Source of the DNA: CAZHVS01 sp964536015
Lineage (GTDB): Bacteria > Bacteroidota > Ignavibacteria > Ignavibacteriales > Ignavibacteriaceae
Direction of reading: 5' to 3'
DNA: 64,000 nucleotides
Assembly (NCBI GenBank): GCA_964536015.1
Contig: CAZHVS010000003.1
Coordinates: 1-64,000 of the forward strand
This document shows positions 41,412 through 50,522 of this stretch, in pieces (the first letter of the stretch is position 1; every line of letters begins with the position of its first letter). The notes beneath the pieces are model-generated. The model was given only the letters and a program-made list of their open reading frames with translations, did no database searches and was not told the DNA's origin. A program made the position numbers and the translations under genes.

Positions 41412-42283
41412 TCTATATTCTGAATTTGTTCCCTTATTTTTTCTATTTCTTCACGTATTACTATCGACCTGTAAGTAACATCAGAAGATAAAGATTTCGA
41501 TGCTATTGTATTGCCTTCACGATGCATTTCCTGACAAAGGAAATTTAATTTTCTTCCAATTTCATTATCTTCGTTAAGTGCATCACGAAAATGTTTTAAA
41601 TGACTTCTTAATCGTACACATTCTTCTGTAACATCCGCACGTTCCGCAATTAAAGCAAGTTCAATTTCAAGCCTGTCTGAATAATCAATAATATTTTCTA
41701 CAAGGCCACGTGCTCTTTCTTTTAATTTTCCGAAATAAATTTCAATCTCGGTTCTGTTCAGGTCTTCTATCTTTTTTAAATTTTCTTCAATTAAGTTAAT
41801 ACGGTTCAGAAGATCATTACAAAGTTGTTTTCCTTCATTCTTCCTCATAATATTCATAGCGTCAATAGCTTCACCAATGGTGGCTTTTAAAGTGCTAAAA
41901 TGGTTTTCACTTATCTCGACCAGTTCAGGTGTAAACAAATCTCTGAAATTAAGAATGTGTTCCAACTTAATTGTTTCTCTGGATTTGATCTTACCTTTGA
42001 TCTTTTTTAACAGCGAGATTATTTCATTTAATTTATCGCTATTAAGATTAAGCAACAACTCATTACCATTTAATGATTTGATTCCAAGACTAATATATAT
42101 CTTCCCTCGCTTAACTTTATTTTTAATGAATTCCTTCAATTCAAATTCTTTGTTTTGAATTGAAGCTGGAAGTTTTAACGAAATTTCGAGATAGCGGTTG
42201 TTAACACTTTTCGCTTCAACTTCAAAAGAAAAACCATCAAAAGAAGATGTGGTTTTCCCATAACCGGTCATGCTTGTGATCAT
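41408..42283 (-). CDS. yicC: YicC-family endoribonuclease
   Basis: 291 residues. The conserved start ITSMTGYG, the NRYLEISLKLP segment near 29, and the C-terminal signature GRKLNFLCQEMHREGNTIASKS near 240 identify YicC, recently characterised as an endoribonuclease family (YicC/YloC). It heads the compact operon yicC-gmk-rpoZ-coaBC-udg-dnaB-DUF1460. The gap of 59 bp to the Omp85 gene may hold its promoter. Confidence 0.93.
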   Translation of the reverse strand: MITSMTGYGKTTSSFDGFSFEVEAKSVNNRYLEISLKLPASIQNKEFELKEFIKNKVKRGKIYISLGIKSLNGNELLLNLNSDKLNEIISLLKKIKGKIKSRETIKLEHILNFRDLFTPELVEISENHFSTLKATIGEAIDAMNIMRKNEGKQLCNDLLNRINLIEENLKKIEDLNRTEIEIYFGKLKERARGLVENIIDYSDRLEIELALIAERADVTEECVRLRSHLKHFRDALNEDNEIGRKLNFLCQEMHREGNTIASKSLSSDVTYRSIVIREEIEKIREQIQNIE

Positions 42284-42342
42284 AAAATATCCAAAAATTG
42301 GTTTACAAAAATACGGATATTAGAGGGATAGGACAAAGGAAA

Positions 42343-44370
42343 TTAAAATGCTTCTCCTATTCCAAAGTGAAATTCCATTATATCAATAAGACGACGTTTA
42401 AATATATCCTTCTTAACGTATGGATCATATGTCTTAAATCCAAAATCAATTCTGAAAGGAGCAAAGTCGGTATAGTATCGCAACCCTGTTCCAGCAGCTA
42501 CAGTTACCCTTTCAAAGCGAAAATCTTTATAACCGGAAAAGGTATTGCCATAATCGACAAAGAGAGCAAAACCCATTGATTCTGAAAATCTTCTTCTAAA
42601 TTCCAGAGAACCTTCAAGCAGAAAATCACCTCCAAGATTCACAACCGGAATTGTGACAAAATAAGAGTATGTCTCCGGTCTTAATTCCCTTGCTCTCCAT
42701 CCTCTTATTGAATTGCTGCCACCAGAAAAAAATTTCCTTGTCTCTGGAATATTTGCGTTGCCGCCTGAATATGCCTGTATGTAACCGGTTTTAAATTTTA
42801 ATGCAAATACAGAAGTTTTTCTTTTATTTGATAATGCATACCACGAAAAAGTAAATAGAGATTTATAAAAAGATGTACGATTATATTTATAATTGAAAAT
42901 CTTTGACATAAGAAAGGGGAAAAAATTCGCTTCTTCAATAATTACTGATAAATTATGTCCTGTTGAAGGAAATAATGGATTATCAACTTTTGATGATCGT
43001 ATGTCTGCTCCAATGACTGACAAAGTACTATTTAACTGGAAGTTCTTAGAGTATGCCGCAAGACCAGTTCTTGAAAGATCGACATTTACATCAACCACTT
43101 CAAGGTTGTAATAGGTCGTTAGAAAACTAATAAAAGTGTATGAAGGCATTTCAAATTCAAAACTAAGTTTAGCACCATAAACTCTGCTTCTAAGTAAATT
43201 TTCTTTAGTAATGTTGAAATACCCTTCGAGTATTCCGAAAATTGGTTTGTTTAGAAAGTATGGTTGTTCAATTCGCATTCTTGTTTCAACATAACCAATA
43301 AGTGAGGTGTCATTAATAGAGAAATTTTTAAATAATCTGCCAAAGTTAACCTGGAAAAAATCTTCAAGACCAAATGAACCATTTAGTGTTAGCTTCCTGG
43401 CATCACCAAGAAAATTTTTTCGTGCAAAACTTAACCCAAAACCAAGATTAAAAGTGTTCTGCTGATTATTCATAATAATCTCTGGAGCGAGTTCATTCAT
43501 TGCGCCTATATTTCCGCTAATTTTTAATGGAACCCAATTACCGATTGTGTCCTGTACAGATGGAAGTACAGAAATTGAATTGAAAAGTCCCGTTCTGAAA
43601 AGTCGAACCTGACTTTGTCTATGTTTTTCAAGACTATAGAGATCACCTTTTTTTATTCCGACAATATCAACTAACAGATCACTTTCAACACTTGGACTTC
43701 CTTCTCCTGATTTCTCAACAAAAATACTGCTAATTGCATACTTGTTATTTGCATTAAAATAAATTTCTAAATCTGCTTTGTAATTAATAGTATCCCGATA
43801 AACTACTGTGCTATCGAATTTACCTAACATATATCCGTTATTCTGTAAATAGTTAATTATGCCATTTATGTTTTCACTAACCGTAGACTGTTGAAATCTT
43901 TTAGTCGAATCAATCGATAACATATTTTTTATTTCACTCTTGTATTCAGAGGGGAGATTATTTAAACCTAACAAATCAATTTTTCTATAAGTAGAAAAAT
44001 ATCCCTCCTGTATTTGATAAGTTAAAGTCACTTCTTTTTTAGAAGTATCAATTTCATAAAAGTATGAAACCTTACTCTTAAAAAATCCATTATTATTATA
44101 GTAATCATTTAAAGCTCTAAGATCATCACGAATTATTAGACTATCAAAATAAATTGGTTCTTTTCCAATACTTGATGAAATAGAATTCAAAAATTTCCAT
44201 AACCATGCGGGTGATTCTTTTAAAAAAATAACATCGCTAAGAGTAGATGAAGAAAAATAATTATTACCTACAAAATTAATTTTTGCTAATTCATATTTAT
44301 CATAGTCCTGAGCAAATGAAACCTGATTGATACAGATTAAGACTAACAATATGTAAAAAAAATTTCTCAA
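42343..44370 (-). CDS. Omp85-superfamily outer-membrane protein (BamA/TamA-like)
   Basis: 675 residues with a signal peptide (ending QVSFAQ). The N-terminal 300 residues have POTRA-like units (for example YYNNNGFFKSKVSY, IINYLQNNGYMLGKF); the C-terminal barrel carries the strand signature FFSGGSNSIRGWRARELRPE, corresponding to the substrate-seam RGF/RGW loop, and ends in a strand with a terminal aromatic region. About three POTRA domains and short length suggest a TamA-like or accessory Omp85 rather than main BamA (about 800). Likely inserts or moves proteins or lipids across the outer membrane. It begins directly after the lipoprotein gene with no gap. Confidence 0.86.
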   Translation of the reverse strand: MRNFFYILLVLICINQVSFAQDYDKYELAKINFVGNNYFSSSTLSDVIFLKESPAWLWKFLNSISSSIGKEPIYFDSLIIRDDLRALNDYYNNNGFFKSKVSYFYEIDTSKKEVTLTYQIQEGYFSTYRKIDLLGLNNLPSEYKSEIKNMLSIDSTKRFQQSTVSENINGIINYLQNNGYMLGKFDSTVVYRDTINYKADLEIYFNANNKYAISSIFVEKSGEGSPSVESDLLVDIVGIKKGDLYSLEKHRQSQVRLFRTGLFNSISVLPSVQDTIGNWVPLKISGNIGAMNELAPEIIMNNQQNTFNLGFGLSFARKNFLGDARKLTLNGSFGLEDFFQVNFGRLFKNFSINDTSLIGYVETRMRIEQPYFLNKPIFGILEGYFNITKENLLRSRVYGAKLSFEFEMPSYTFISFLTTYYNLEVVDVNVDLSRTGLAAYSKNFQLNSTLSVIGADIRSSKVDNPLFPSTGHNLSVIIEEANFFPFLMSKIFNYKYNRTSFYKSLFTFSWYALSNKRKTSVFALKFKTGYIQAYSGGNANIPETRKFFSGGSNSIRGWRARELRPETYSYFVTIPVVNLGGDFLLEGSLEFRRRFSESMGFALFVDYGNTFSGYKDFRFERVTVAAGTGLRYYTDFAPFRIDFGFKTYDPYVKKDIFKRRLIDIMEFHFGIGEAF

Positions 44371-45027
44371 TCAGTAAGGCAGCTTAATATCTTCCGAAAC
44401 TATCTTTAAATTGGGGTAATCTACTTTGAACAAATTAATTATATATTGTCGAATTTCCTCATTTTTAACATTATTAGATATAAATAGTGAAACGGGTTTA
44501 TGATGCAAAATTGCAAGATGAGAATAATAAATCTTTTTACTTTCAGCATCTATTAAATAAGTAAAAATTTCACCACCTTGAGTTCCAAGAAAGTAATCAC
44601 CGGAGTGATAAAGAAGTAAATCAGCCTTATGACCAGCTAATTTAACTGGTTTAATTATAGCATCATTCAAAGAACCCTCGAGCAGTGAAGTTGAAAAAAT
44701 TAATTTAGCTTTTAATGATACTAATTTATAAAAGTCGAACCTAATCCCCCAATCTTCTTTTGTAGATATTTCTTCACCTGCTGCAATTATGTTTGATGTA
44801 TCATTTATAAAGCGGGATGAGATTATAAATCCGTAATTTTTCTTGGTCTGCTTATTAAGTTCTTTTTGTAATTCTACAGGGGGAAAATCTGTTAGAGAAT
44901 TCCTCTTTTCAGGAACATCTTTTTTTTCTCCACAACCTGATAGAATAAATAAAATTAAGAGAATAAAAATTGCTTTATCTTTTAATACTAACTTTAGTTC
45001 CAATTTTAACAACTGAATATATTTCAT
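44371..45027 (-). CDS. Lipoprotein of unknown function
   Basis: 218 residues from the ATG at 45027; ATGs at 45039 and 45042 are also possible. A long hydrophobic stretch ends in the lipobox ILSGC, followed by GEKKDVPEKR. The mature part has the feature GYSSR-like IISSRFIND and the later YFLGTQGGEIFTYL; TPM/YgcG-like wall proteins have similar text, but I do not assign a family. The gene starts inside the LD-transpeptidase-like gene, overlapping its end by about 50 bases, which implies translational coupling. An envelope role is inferred from the neighbours. Confidence 0.6.
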   Translation of the reverse strand: MKYIQLLKLELKLVLKDKAIFILLILFILSGCGEKKDVPEKRNSLTDFPPVELQKELNKQTKKNYGFIISSRFINDTSNIIAAGEEISTKEDWGIRFDFYKLVSLKAKLIFSTSLLEGSLNDAIIKPVKLAGHKADLLLYHSGDYFLGTQGGEIFTYLIDAESKKIYYSHLAILHHKPVSLFISNNVKNEEIRQYIINLFKVDYPNLKIVSEDIKLPY

Positions 45028-45637
45028 TAATACTTTCATCACTTACCGCAATTGAACCATCAGTCCAGTTATAGACAAATGGAAGATTTTTAAAAATAAA
45101 ATTTAATTTACCAATTCCGTGAACACCAATTCCTCCACCTAAAGCAGTTTTGGAATTTACACACGTTCCATAATAAAATTCAAAACGAATCCTGTCATAT
45201 TCTTTTTGAGAAATAACTCCTTTCCTTAATCCATCTGCAGCGTCATTAAGATTGGGATAATTTATGCGCAGAAATTTATTGTACTGATTAAGCGTATCAA
45301 TTGAACAAATAGTGTATTCACCTATTGGAGTTGCTTTATCATGATTAGCACTCTTGGGTTGTGAATTCCTGCCAAACACAGCTTTATAAGTTTTAACAAG
45401 AGTAGTATCTGAATATAGATACAATTCATATTTTGAACGAATAATTTCAATTTTTGCTTCACCAAATTTAGTAATGCCTTTATTATTCATTTCTTCACTT
45501 AAAGATTTGACTCTTAAGTTGAGAATCACTCCGTAAAGAACACACCCCAACAGAAACATAGTCAATCCTCCAACAAAGAAAACTATTTTCCTTATAAAAA
45601 TCCAATTTTTAATTGTAGAGATTGAAAAATATTTCAT
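44975..45637 (-). CDS. LD-transpeptidase (YkuD-fold) homologue lacking the catalytic Cys
   Basis: 220 residues with one N-terminal membrane helix (about 15-40), then a YkuD/ErfK catalytic domain: TPIGEYTICSID near 103, GGGIGVHGIG with His173, and NWTDGSIAVSDESINEIY near 190-207. In active family members the last motif reads GC, with a Cys nucleophile. Here codon 195 is TCA (Ser), with the reading frame and the rest of the motif intact. It may be an inactive binding protein or an unusual Ser enzyme. First gene of the unit with the lipoprotein and the Omp85 protein. Confidence 0.82.
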   Translation of the reverse strand: MKYFSISTIKNWIFIRKIVFFVGGLTMFLLGCVLYGVILNLRVKSLSEEMNNKGITKFGEAKIEIIRSKYELYLYSDTTLVKTYKAVFGRNSQPKSANHDKATPIGEYTICSIDTLNQYNKFLRINYPNLNDAADGLRKGVISQKEYDRIRFEFYYGTCVNSKTALGGGIGVHGIGKLNFIFKNLPFVYNWTDGSIAVSDESINEIYSVVKIGTKVSIKR

Positions 45638-45697
45638 ATTAAAAATTAATTTACAGGAGTAGAATATCCAAAAAGATTTGCTTGATTTTAAAACAGT

Positions 45698-45723
45698 AAA
45701 CCCAACTAAAAGAAGCTGGGCTT
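45698..45723 (-). terminator. Intrinsic terminator after frr
   Basis: On the minus strand, AAGCCCAGCT pairs with AGTTGGGTTT (10 pairs, including two G-U) around a 6-base loop, followed by a T-containing tract. It lies 27 bp past the frr stop. Confidence 0.65.
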
Positions 45724-45749
45724 ACTAGGTAAGATTACTAAATAAGCAA

Positions 45750-46304
45750 TTAAACTTCCATAATCTCTTTTTCTTTATTTTTAAGAATCTCATCAACTAA
45801 CTTGATATGTTCATCAGTCAATTTCTGAGTTTTCTCTTCAGCTTGTTTTAATTCGTCTTCAGTTAATTTTTTATCTTTTTGAGCTTTTTTCAGATGTTCA
45901 TTGGCATCCCGTCTGATATTCCTAATCGAAATTTTTGATTCTTCTCCAAATTTTTTTACAAGCTTAACAAAATCTTTTCTTCTTTCTTCAGTTAAAGGGG
46001 GAATAGGAACCTTTAAGTTTGTCCCATCGCTGATAGGATTTAATCCAAGTTCTGATGCAAGAATAGCCTTATCAATTGCTTGAATTACCGATTTATCCCA
46101 CGGAGTAATTGACAAAGTATGGGCATCAAGCACAGTAACATTTGCTACCTGTTTTAATGGTGTAGGATTGCCATAATAGTCAACCTTAATCGCATCCAGA
46201 AGTGCAGTTGTAGCTTTTCCAGTTCTGATTTTCATCAATTCGTTTCTTAATGCTTCAAGAGATTTATCCATTCTTGATTTACAGTCTTTAAGGATCGTTT
46301 CCAT
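45750..46304 (-). CDS. frr: Ribosome recycling factor
   Basis: Splits the post-termination ribosome together with EF-G. 184 residues, standard length. The long helices and the family sequences are clear: the early LRNELMKIRTGKATTALLDAIKVDYYG, the middle VPIPPLTEERRKDFVKLVKK, and the final helix rich in Lys and Glu. It lies 82 bp downstream of pyrH in the usual pyrH-frr order. Confidence 0.96.
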   Translation of the reverse strand: METILKDCKSRMDKSLEALRNELMKIRTGKATTALLDAIKVDYYGNPTPLKQVANVTVLDAHTLSITPWDKSVIQAIDKAILASELGLNPISDGTNLKVPIPPLTEERRKDFVKLVKKFGEESKISIRNIRRDANEHLKKAQKDKKLTEDELKQAEEKTQKLTDEHIKLVDEILKNKEKEIMEV

Positions 46305-46386
46305 TATTTCCTCAATATTTATGAAAATTACTTGTGCAAAATTAATTAAATGTTTTTTATATCTACAATTAACATAAAGGCAAAAA

Positions 46387-47100
46387 TTAACGACTTACAG
46401 TAGTCCCGACTTTTTTACCAGAAACAACTGAAAGTAAATTTCCAGGCACATCCATATTGAAAACAATCATAGGAAGATTATTTTCCTGGCAAAGACTAAC
46501 GGCTGTTAAATCCATAACACGTAAATTTTTTTGCAAAATATCATAATAACTAATAGCAGAATATTTAGACGCTTTAGGATTTTTTTCAGGATCTGAATCA
46601 AAAATACCATCAACTCGAGTACCTTTAATTATTACATCAGCTTCAATTTCAACAGCACGAAGTGAAGCTGCAGTATCGGTACTGAAATAAGGATGACCTG
46701 TTCCAGCACCAAAAATAACAACTCTTCCTTTTTCTAAATGACGAATTGCCCTTCTCCTGATATAAGGTTCAGCAACCTGTTCCATTTGAATTGCACTCAT
46801 TAATCGTGTAAAAACACCTTTTTTTTCAAGGGCATTTTGAAGGGCAAGTGAGTTAATCATTGTTGCAAGCATTCCCATCTGGTCTCCTGTTACGCGATCA
46901 ATTCCTGATGTTTCAGCATTTAATCCTCTAAAAATGTTACCCCCCCCAATAACAATTCCAATTTCACATTTTGCTTCATGGACAGTTTTTAATTCATTAG
47001 CAAAAAAATCGAGGATTTTAGGATCTATTCCATAGCCCTTTTTTCCCATTAGGGATTCACCACTTAGTTTAACTAAAATTCTTTTATATTTTAATTTCAT
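46387..47100 (-). CDS. pyrH: UMP kinase
   Basis: Phosphorylates UMP to UDP for nucleotide and sugar-nucleotide supply. 237 residues, amino-acid-kinase fold. Glycine-rich KLSGESLMG at 12-20, GGGNIFRG near 52, the RVTGDQMGMLATMIN signature near 69, and the DTAASLRAVEIEAD segment near 142. It begins 32 bp after a strong hairpin that follows tsf, so its transcription is probably reduced or independent relative to rpsB-tsf. Confidence 0.96.
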   Translation of the reverse strand: MKLKYKRILVKLSGESLMGKKGYGIDPKILDFFANELKTVHEAKCEIGIVIGGGNIFRGLNAETSGIDRVTGDQMGMLATMINSLALQNALEKKGVFTRLMSAIQMEQVAEPYIRRRAIRHLEKGRVVIFGAGTGHPYFSTDTAASLRAVEIEADVIIKGTRVDGIFDSDPEKNPKASKYSAISYYDILQKNLRVMDLTAVSLCQENNLPMIVFNMDVPGNLLSVVSGKKVGTTVSR

Positions 47101-47131
47101 TATTTCCTCAGAAAAAGTTTGTATTTAAAAC

Positions 47132-47162
47132 AAAAAAGGTCTTAATAAAATTAAGACCTTTT
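47132..47162 (-). terminator. Intrinsic terminator or attenuator between tsf and pyrH
   Basis: A 13-bp perfect stem (47134-47146 with 47150-47162) closes a 3-base loop. On the minus strand the stem ends in six Ts. The A and T runs on both sides make it symmetrical, but only minus-strand genes flank it. Confidence 0.85.
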
Positions 47163-47169
47163 AACAAAT

Positions 47170-48027
47170 TTATTTTTTTTCATCTCCTATATGAAATCGG
47201 AGGAATGAATTAATTTTTGTTTGTGAAGAATTCTTCGCATTAAACTCTTTAATAAGGTCTGTCAGAGTTTTAGAATTGTCTTTAATATAAACCTGTTCGG
47301 TCAGACAATTTTCCTGGTAAAATTTATTCATTTTACCCTGAGCAATCTTCTGAAGAATATTTTCTGGTTTACCTTCTTTGCGGGCAATTTCCATATAAAT
47401 ATCCATTTCTTTTTCGATAATCTCTTTCGAGACATTTTCTCTTGAAACTGCAATTGGTTTCATGGCAGCAACCTGCATTGCAACGTCTTTTGCAATTTGA
47501 TAAAAAGAATTAAAAAGAGATGAATCAAGATTATCAAAGCTTACCAGGACGCCTAATTTTGAACCTGGATGAATATAATCCACAATAAACCCGTTAGTTG
47601 AGCTTAAATTTGCAAGTCTTGAAATAACTATTTTTTCTCCAACTTTACCAAGCAATTCTTCGTATCTATTTTTCAAGTTTTCATCTGCAAGAAGGGTCGG
47701 AACTGAATCATATTTTTTCTCTTCAAGCAAATTAATTGTGAAATTTGCAAAGGATAAGAAATCATCACTATTAGCTACGAAATCGGTTTCGCAGTTAATT
47801 TCTAGTATAAAAGCTGTGCGCTTGTCGTTAGACACTTTAGTAAGAACAACACCTTCATTAGCAGCTTTATCAGCTCTTTTAACAGCAACAGAAGCGCCTT
47901 TTTTTCTGAGATATTCAATTGCTTTTTCTATATCACCGTTAGATTCAGTAAGAGCTTTCTTACAATCCATCATACCGGCACCAGTTTTTTGCCTCAACTC
48001 ATTTACTTGAGCAGCAGTTATGTTCAT
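47170..48027 (-). CDS. tsf: Elongation factor Ts
   Basis: Nucleotide exchange factor for EF-Tu. 285 residues. The N-terminal UBA-like domain has VNELRQKTGAGMMDCKKALTESNGDIEKAIEYLRKKG; then the signature ILEINCETDFVANSDDFLSFA near 91 and the C-terminal LTEQVYIKDNSKTL. Sixteen bases downstream of rpsB in the usual order, followed by a hairpin. Confidence 0.97.
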   Translation of the reverse strand: MNITAAQVNELRQKTGAGMMDCKKALTESNGDIEKAIEYLRKKGASVAVKRADKAANEGVVLTKVSNDKRTAFILEINCETDFVANSDDFLSFANFTINLLEEKKYDSVPTLLADENLKNRYEELLGKVGEKIVISRLANLSSTNGFIVDYIHPGSKLGVLVSFDNLDSSLFNSFYQIAKDVAMQVAAMKPIAVSRENVSKEIIEKEMDIYMEIARKEGKPENILQKIAQGKMNKFYQENCLTEQVYIKDNSKTLTDLIKEFNAKNSSQTKINSFLRFHIGDEKK

Positions 48028-48043
48028 AAATTAAAATCCTCTC

Positions 48044-48805
48044 TTATTCTTTTTCTGTGTTTTCTAATTCTTTAACTTTTTTCTCTTTTTCCGGAGCTGC
48101 AGCGTCCTCAGCTTTTAATTCAATGGCTTTTGCATTACCTTCAATTACAGCATCTGCCATAACTTTTGCGATCAGTTCAATCGTTTTTACAGCGTCATCA
48201 TTAGCAGGGATTATATAATCAATAGGATCCGGATCGCAATTAGTATCGACAATAGCAAAGACAGGAATATTTAATCTTTTTGCTTCCTGTACTGCGATTG
48301 CTTCTTTCTTAATGTCGACTATAAAAATTGCACCGGGGATTTTACTCATATGTTCAATACCTTCAAGAACTTTTTTTAATTTATCTTTTTCCCTCGAAAG
48401 GAAAAGACGTTCTTTTTTGGTAATCATATCAAAAGTTCCGTCATTCTCTTGCTTTTCAATGTTATGAAGACGTTTTACACTTTTCCGAATTGTAGAATAA
48501 TTTGTTAACATACCACCAAGCCATCTTTCGGTAACCCAGTACTGTTCGCAGCGACGTGCTTCCATTTCAATAATATTCTTTGCCTGGTTTTTTGTTCCTA
48601 CAAACAAGACAGTCTTACCTTCAGCAACAAGATTTCTTAAATTTTCTGCTGCCACGATTATGGATTGTTGTGTTTTCTTTAAATCAATAATATGAATCCC
48701 ATTTTTTTCCATAAAAATGTAAGGTTTCATTTTGGGATTCCATCGACGTGTCAGGTGACCAAAGTGAGCACCAGCTTCAACTAGTTGGGTTAAATCAATT
48801 TTCAT
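48044..48805 (-). CDS. rpsB: 30S ribosomal protein S2
   Basis: 253 residues from the ATG at 48805, chosen because AGGAG lies just upstream and the next residues are the family start MKIDLTQLVEAGAHFGH; the frame is open 15 codons further back. Family segments: RRWNPKMKPYIFMEKNGIHIIDLKKT, RWLGGMLTN near 115, and the later IPVFAIVDTNCDPDPIDYIIP. The C-terminal tail is rich in Glu and Ala. First of the rpsB-tsf pair, downstream of rpsI. Confidence 0.96.
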   Translation of the reverse strand: MKIDLTQLVEAGAHFGHLTRRWNPKMKPYIFMEKNGIHIIDLKKTQQSIIVAAENLRNLVAEGKTVLFVGTKNQAKNIIEMEARRCEQYWVTERWLGGMLTNYSTIRKSVKRLHNIEKQENDGTFDMITKKERLFLSREKDKLKKVLEGIEHMSKIPGAIFIVDIKKEAIAVQEAKRLNIPVFAIVDTNCDPDPIDYIIPANDDAVKTIELIAKVMADAVIEGNAKAIELKAEDAAAPEKEKKVKELENTEKE

Positions 48806-48909
48806 TGTTACTCCTGTTTTTCTTCTACTCTCATCAATTTCGTCTTTCATCTGTAATAACAGACACAGGAGACGAATCAGAAAGTATGGTTAATAAATAA
48901 ATAAAAAAA

Positions 48910-49296
48910 TTATCTCTTTGAAAATTGGAATCTCTTACGAGCTTTTGGACGACCGTATTTTTTACGTTCAACCATCCTTGAATCTCTTGTAAGAAAACCT
49001 TCCTTTTTAAGTTTGGCTCTGAAATCAGGATTAATATTTTCAAGCGCACGTGCAATTCCAAGTCTGATAGCTTGTGCTTGTCCTGTAAGCCCTCCACCAA
49101 CAACATTAATTAAAACATCATATTTCCCGGATGTTTCAGTTACAATAAAAGGTTTTAAAATGTCTTCCCTACTAACTTCCTGCGGAAAAGCAACTTCTAT
49201 ATCTCTGCCATTAACTTGAACTTTTCCATTTCCATTTCTTAAAATTACTCTTGCAACAGATGTTTTTCTTCTTCCAATATAAATTTGATCGTTCAT
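48910..49296 (-). CDS. rpsI: 30S ribosomal protein S9
   Basis: 128 residues. Starts YIGRRKTSVARVILRNGNG; the middle has GGGLTGQAQAIRLGIARAL; the basic tail ends KYGRPKARKRFQFSKR, whose terminal Arg reaches the P site of the ribosome. Ten bases downstream of rplM, the standard order. Confidence 0.97.
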   Translation of the reverse strand: MNDQIYIGRRKTSVARVILRNGNGKVQVNGRDIEVAFPQEVSREDILKPFIVTETSGKYDVLINVVGGGLTGQAQAIRLGIARALENINPDFRAKLKKEGFLTRDSRMVERKKYGRPKARKRFQFSKR

Positions 49297-49306
49297 TTAA
49301 TCTCCG

Positions 49307-49747
49307 TTATAAACTAATGCTTTCTGGTTTTTGTGCTTTATGAGGATGTCCATCACCTTTATAGACCTTTAATTTTTTAATTAGTTTATCTCCAAGACGG
49401 GTTTTAGGTAACATCCCTTTAACTGCATTCCTAATAATGAATTCCGGACGAGTCTTCATTAATTCCACAAAGGATTTTTCTTTCAAACCACCTGGGTAAC
49501 CAGAATGGTGAATGTATGTTTTTAATGTTGGTCTTTTACCGGTCAGTTTAATTTTTTCTGCATTGATTACAACAACATTATCACCTGTATCTGTGTTAGG
49601 AGTAAAGGTTGGTTTCTCTTTTCCCCTAATCATTCTTGCAATTTTTGACGCAAGTCTTCCAAGGGTTTGATCGGTTGCATCAACTAATAACCACTTGCTT
49701 TCAGCTTCTTCTTTTTTTACAAATCTTGTCAATTTTTCTTTTTTCAC
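49307..49747 (-). CDS. rplM: 50S ribosomal protein L13
   Basis: 146 residues. Family segments: KWLLVDATDQTLGRLASKIA near 19, KPTFTPNTDTGDNVVVINAEKIKLTGKR near 46, and the MLPKTRLGDKLIKKLKVYKG signature near 113. Leads the operon rplM-rpsI-rpsB-tsf. The short region to 49846 should contain its promoter. Confidence 0.97.
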   Translation of the reverse strand: MKKEKLTRFVKKEEAESKWLLVDATDQTLGRLASKIARMIRGKEKPTFTPNTDTGDNVVVINAEKIKLTGKRPTLKTYIHHSGYPGGLKEKSFVELMKTRPEFIIRNAVKGMLPKTRLGDKLIKKLKVYKGDGHPHKAQKPESISL

Positions 49748-49846
49748 AATTAAAATCCTATTAATGACGAAACTTTTTTATTAAGGATTACTAAAATAAT
49801 TGAAAAATCTTACAAAAACAATCTTTTTTAAAGTAAAAATTCTATC

Positions 49847-50512
49847 TTATTTTTTATTCAGATCGAGATTTGGCATATCAAACTTTATAAAACCAGAAGG
49901 GATTGAAAATTCAGAATCATTTATTGTCTTTTTCATAACGGTAGTAACCTCCATTTTCATTTCAAGCGAATCATTAGACGAAATGCTAATAACCTCCATC
50001 GGAAATCCCTGAAAAAGAGAAAATAGTTGCTCATATTTTTTCCCTTTCTTATCAGTTCCCATTGGATTACCAAATCCAAAAAACGGAATATTTTCTTTCG
50101 AAATCCAAAGCGTTATTTTCTCATCAGTATCTTCAAAAAAGAATTCTTCACATTCATAACCAGCTATTAATTTTGTTTTACCTGTTTTGAGCGGTAATAT
50201 ATTTTTATTGTCATTTTCTAATGAATCAATTTGATAAGTCTCCTTAAGATCCTCTAAAGGAAATTCCATATACATTTTTTGCATACTCATAACCATATAC
50301 AATTTATTATTGATTTTATCAAAAATAATATCAACTTTCCCTTCAGGAGAATCAACAGAAATTTTAGAATTATTATTTTTAATAAAAAAAGTTAAGTCAG
50401 CTTTATCAATCCCAGATGTAACAGTCATTTTTATTTCGCCTTCAAAATTCTGAGCTCGAACATTAATCAAAAACAATAGAATCATTGATATAAAATAAAA
50501 CAGTTTTTTCAT
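49847..50512 (-). CDS. Exported DUF4412-type protein
   Basis: 221 residues with a signal peptide (1-20, ending INVRAQ). The body alternates beta strands (GEIKMTVTSGIDKADLTFFIKNN, VDIIFDKINNKLYMVMSMQKMYMEFP) and contains the LPLKTGKTKLIAGYECEEFFFED segment typical of DUF4412 proteins, which have a lipoprotein-carrier-like (LolA/LolB) half-barrel. May bind lipids or metals in the periplasm; not proven. Ten bases after the TonB-like gene on the same strand. Confidence 0.68.
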   Translation of the reverse strand: MKKLFYFISMILLFLINVRAQNFEGEIKMTVTSGIDKADLTFFIKNNNSKISVDSPEGKVDIIFDKINNKLYMVMSMQKMYMEFPLEDLKETYQIDSLENDNKNILPLKTGKTKLIAGYECEEFFFEDTDEKITLWISKENIPFFGFGNPMGTDKKGKKYEQLFSLFQGFPMEVISISSNDSLEMKMEVTTVMKKTINDSEFSIPSGFIKFDMPNLDLNKK

Positions 50513-50522
50513 AATTAACCTT

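Noticed and set aside
44975..45637. LD-transpeptidase gene as a pseudogene
   Set aside because: No frameshift or stop, full-length domain, and conserved operon position; a single residue change does not show decay.
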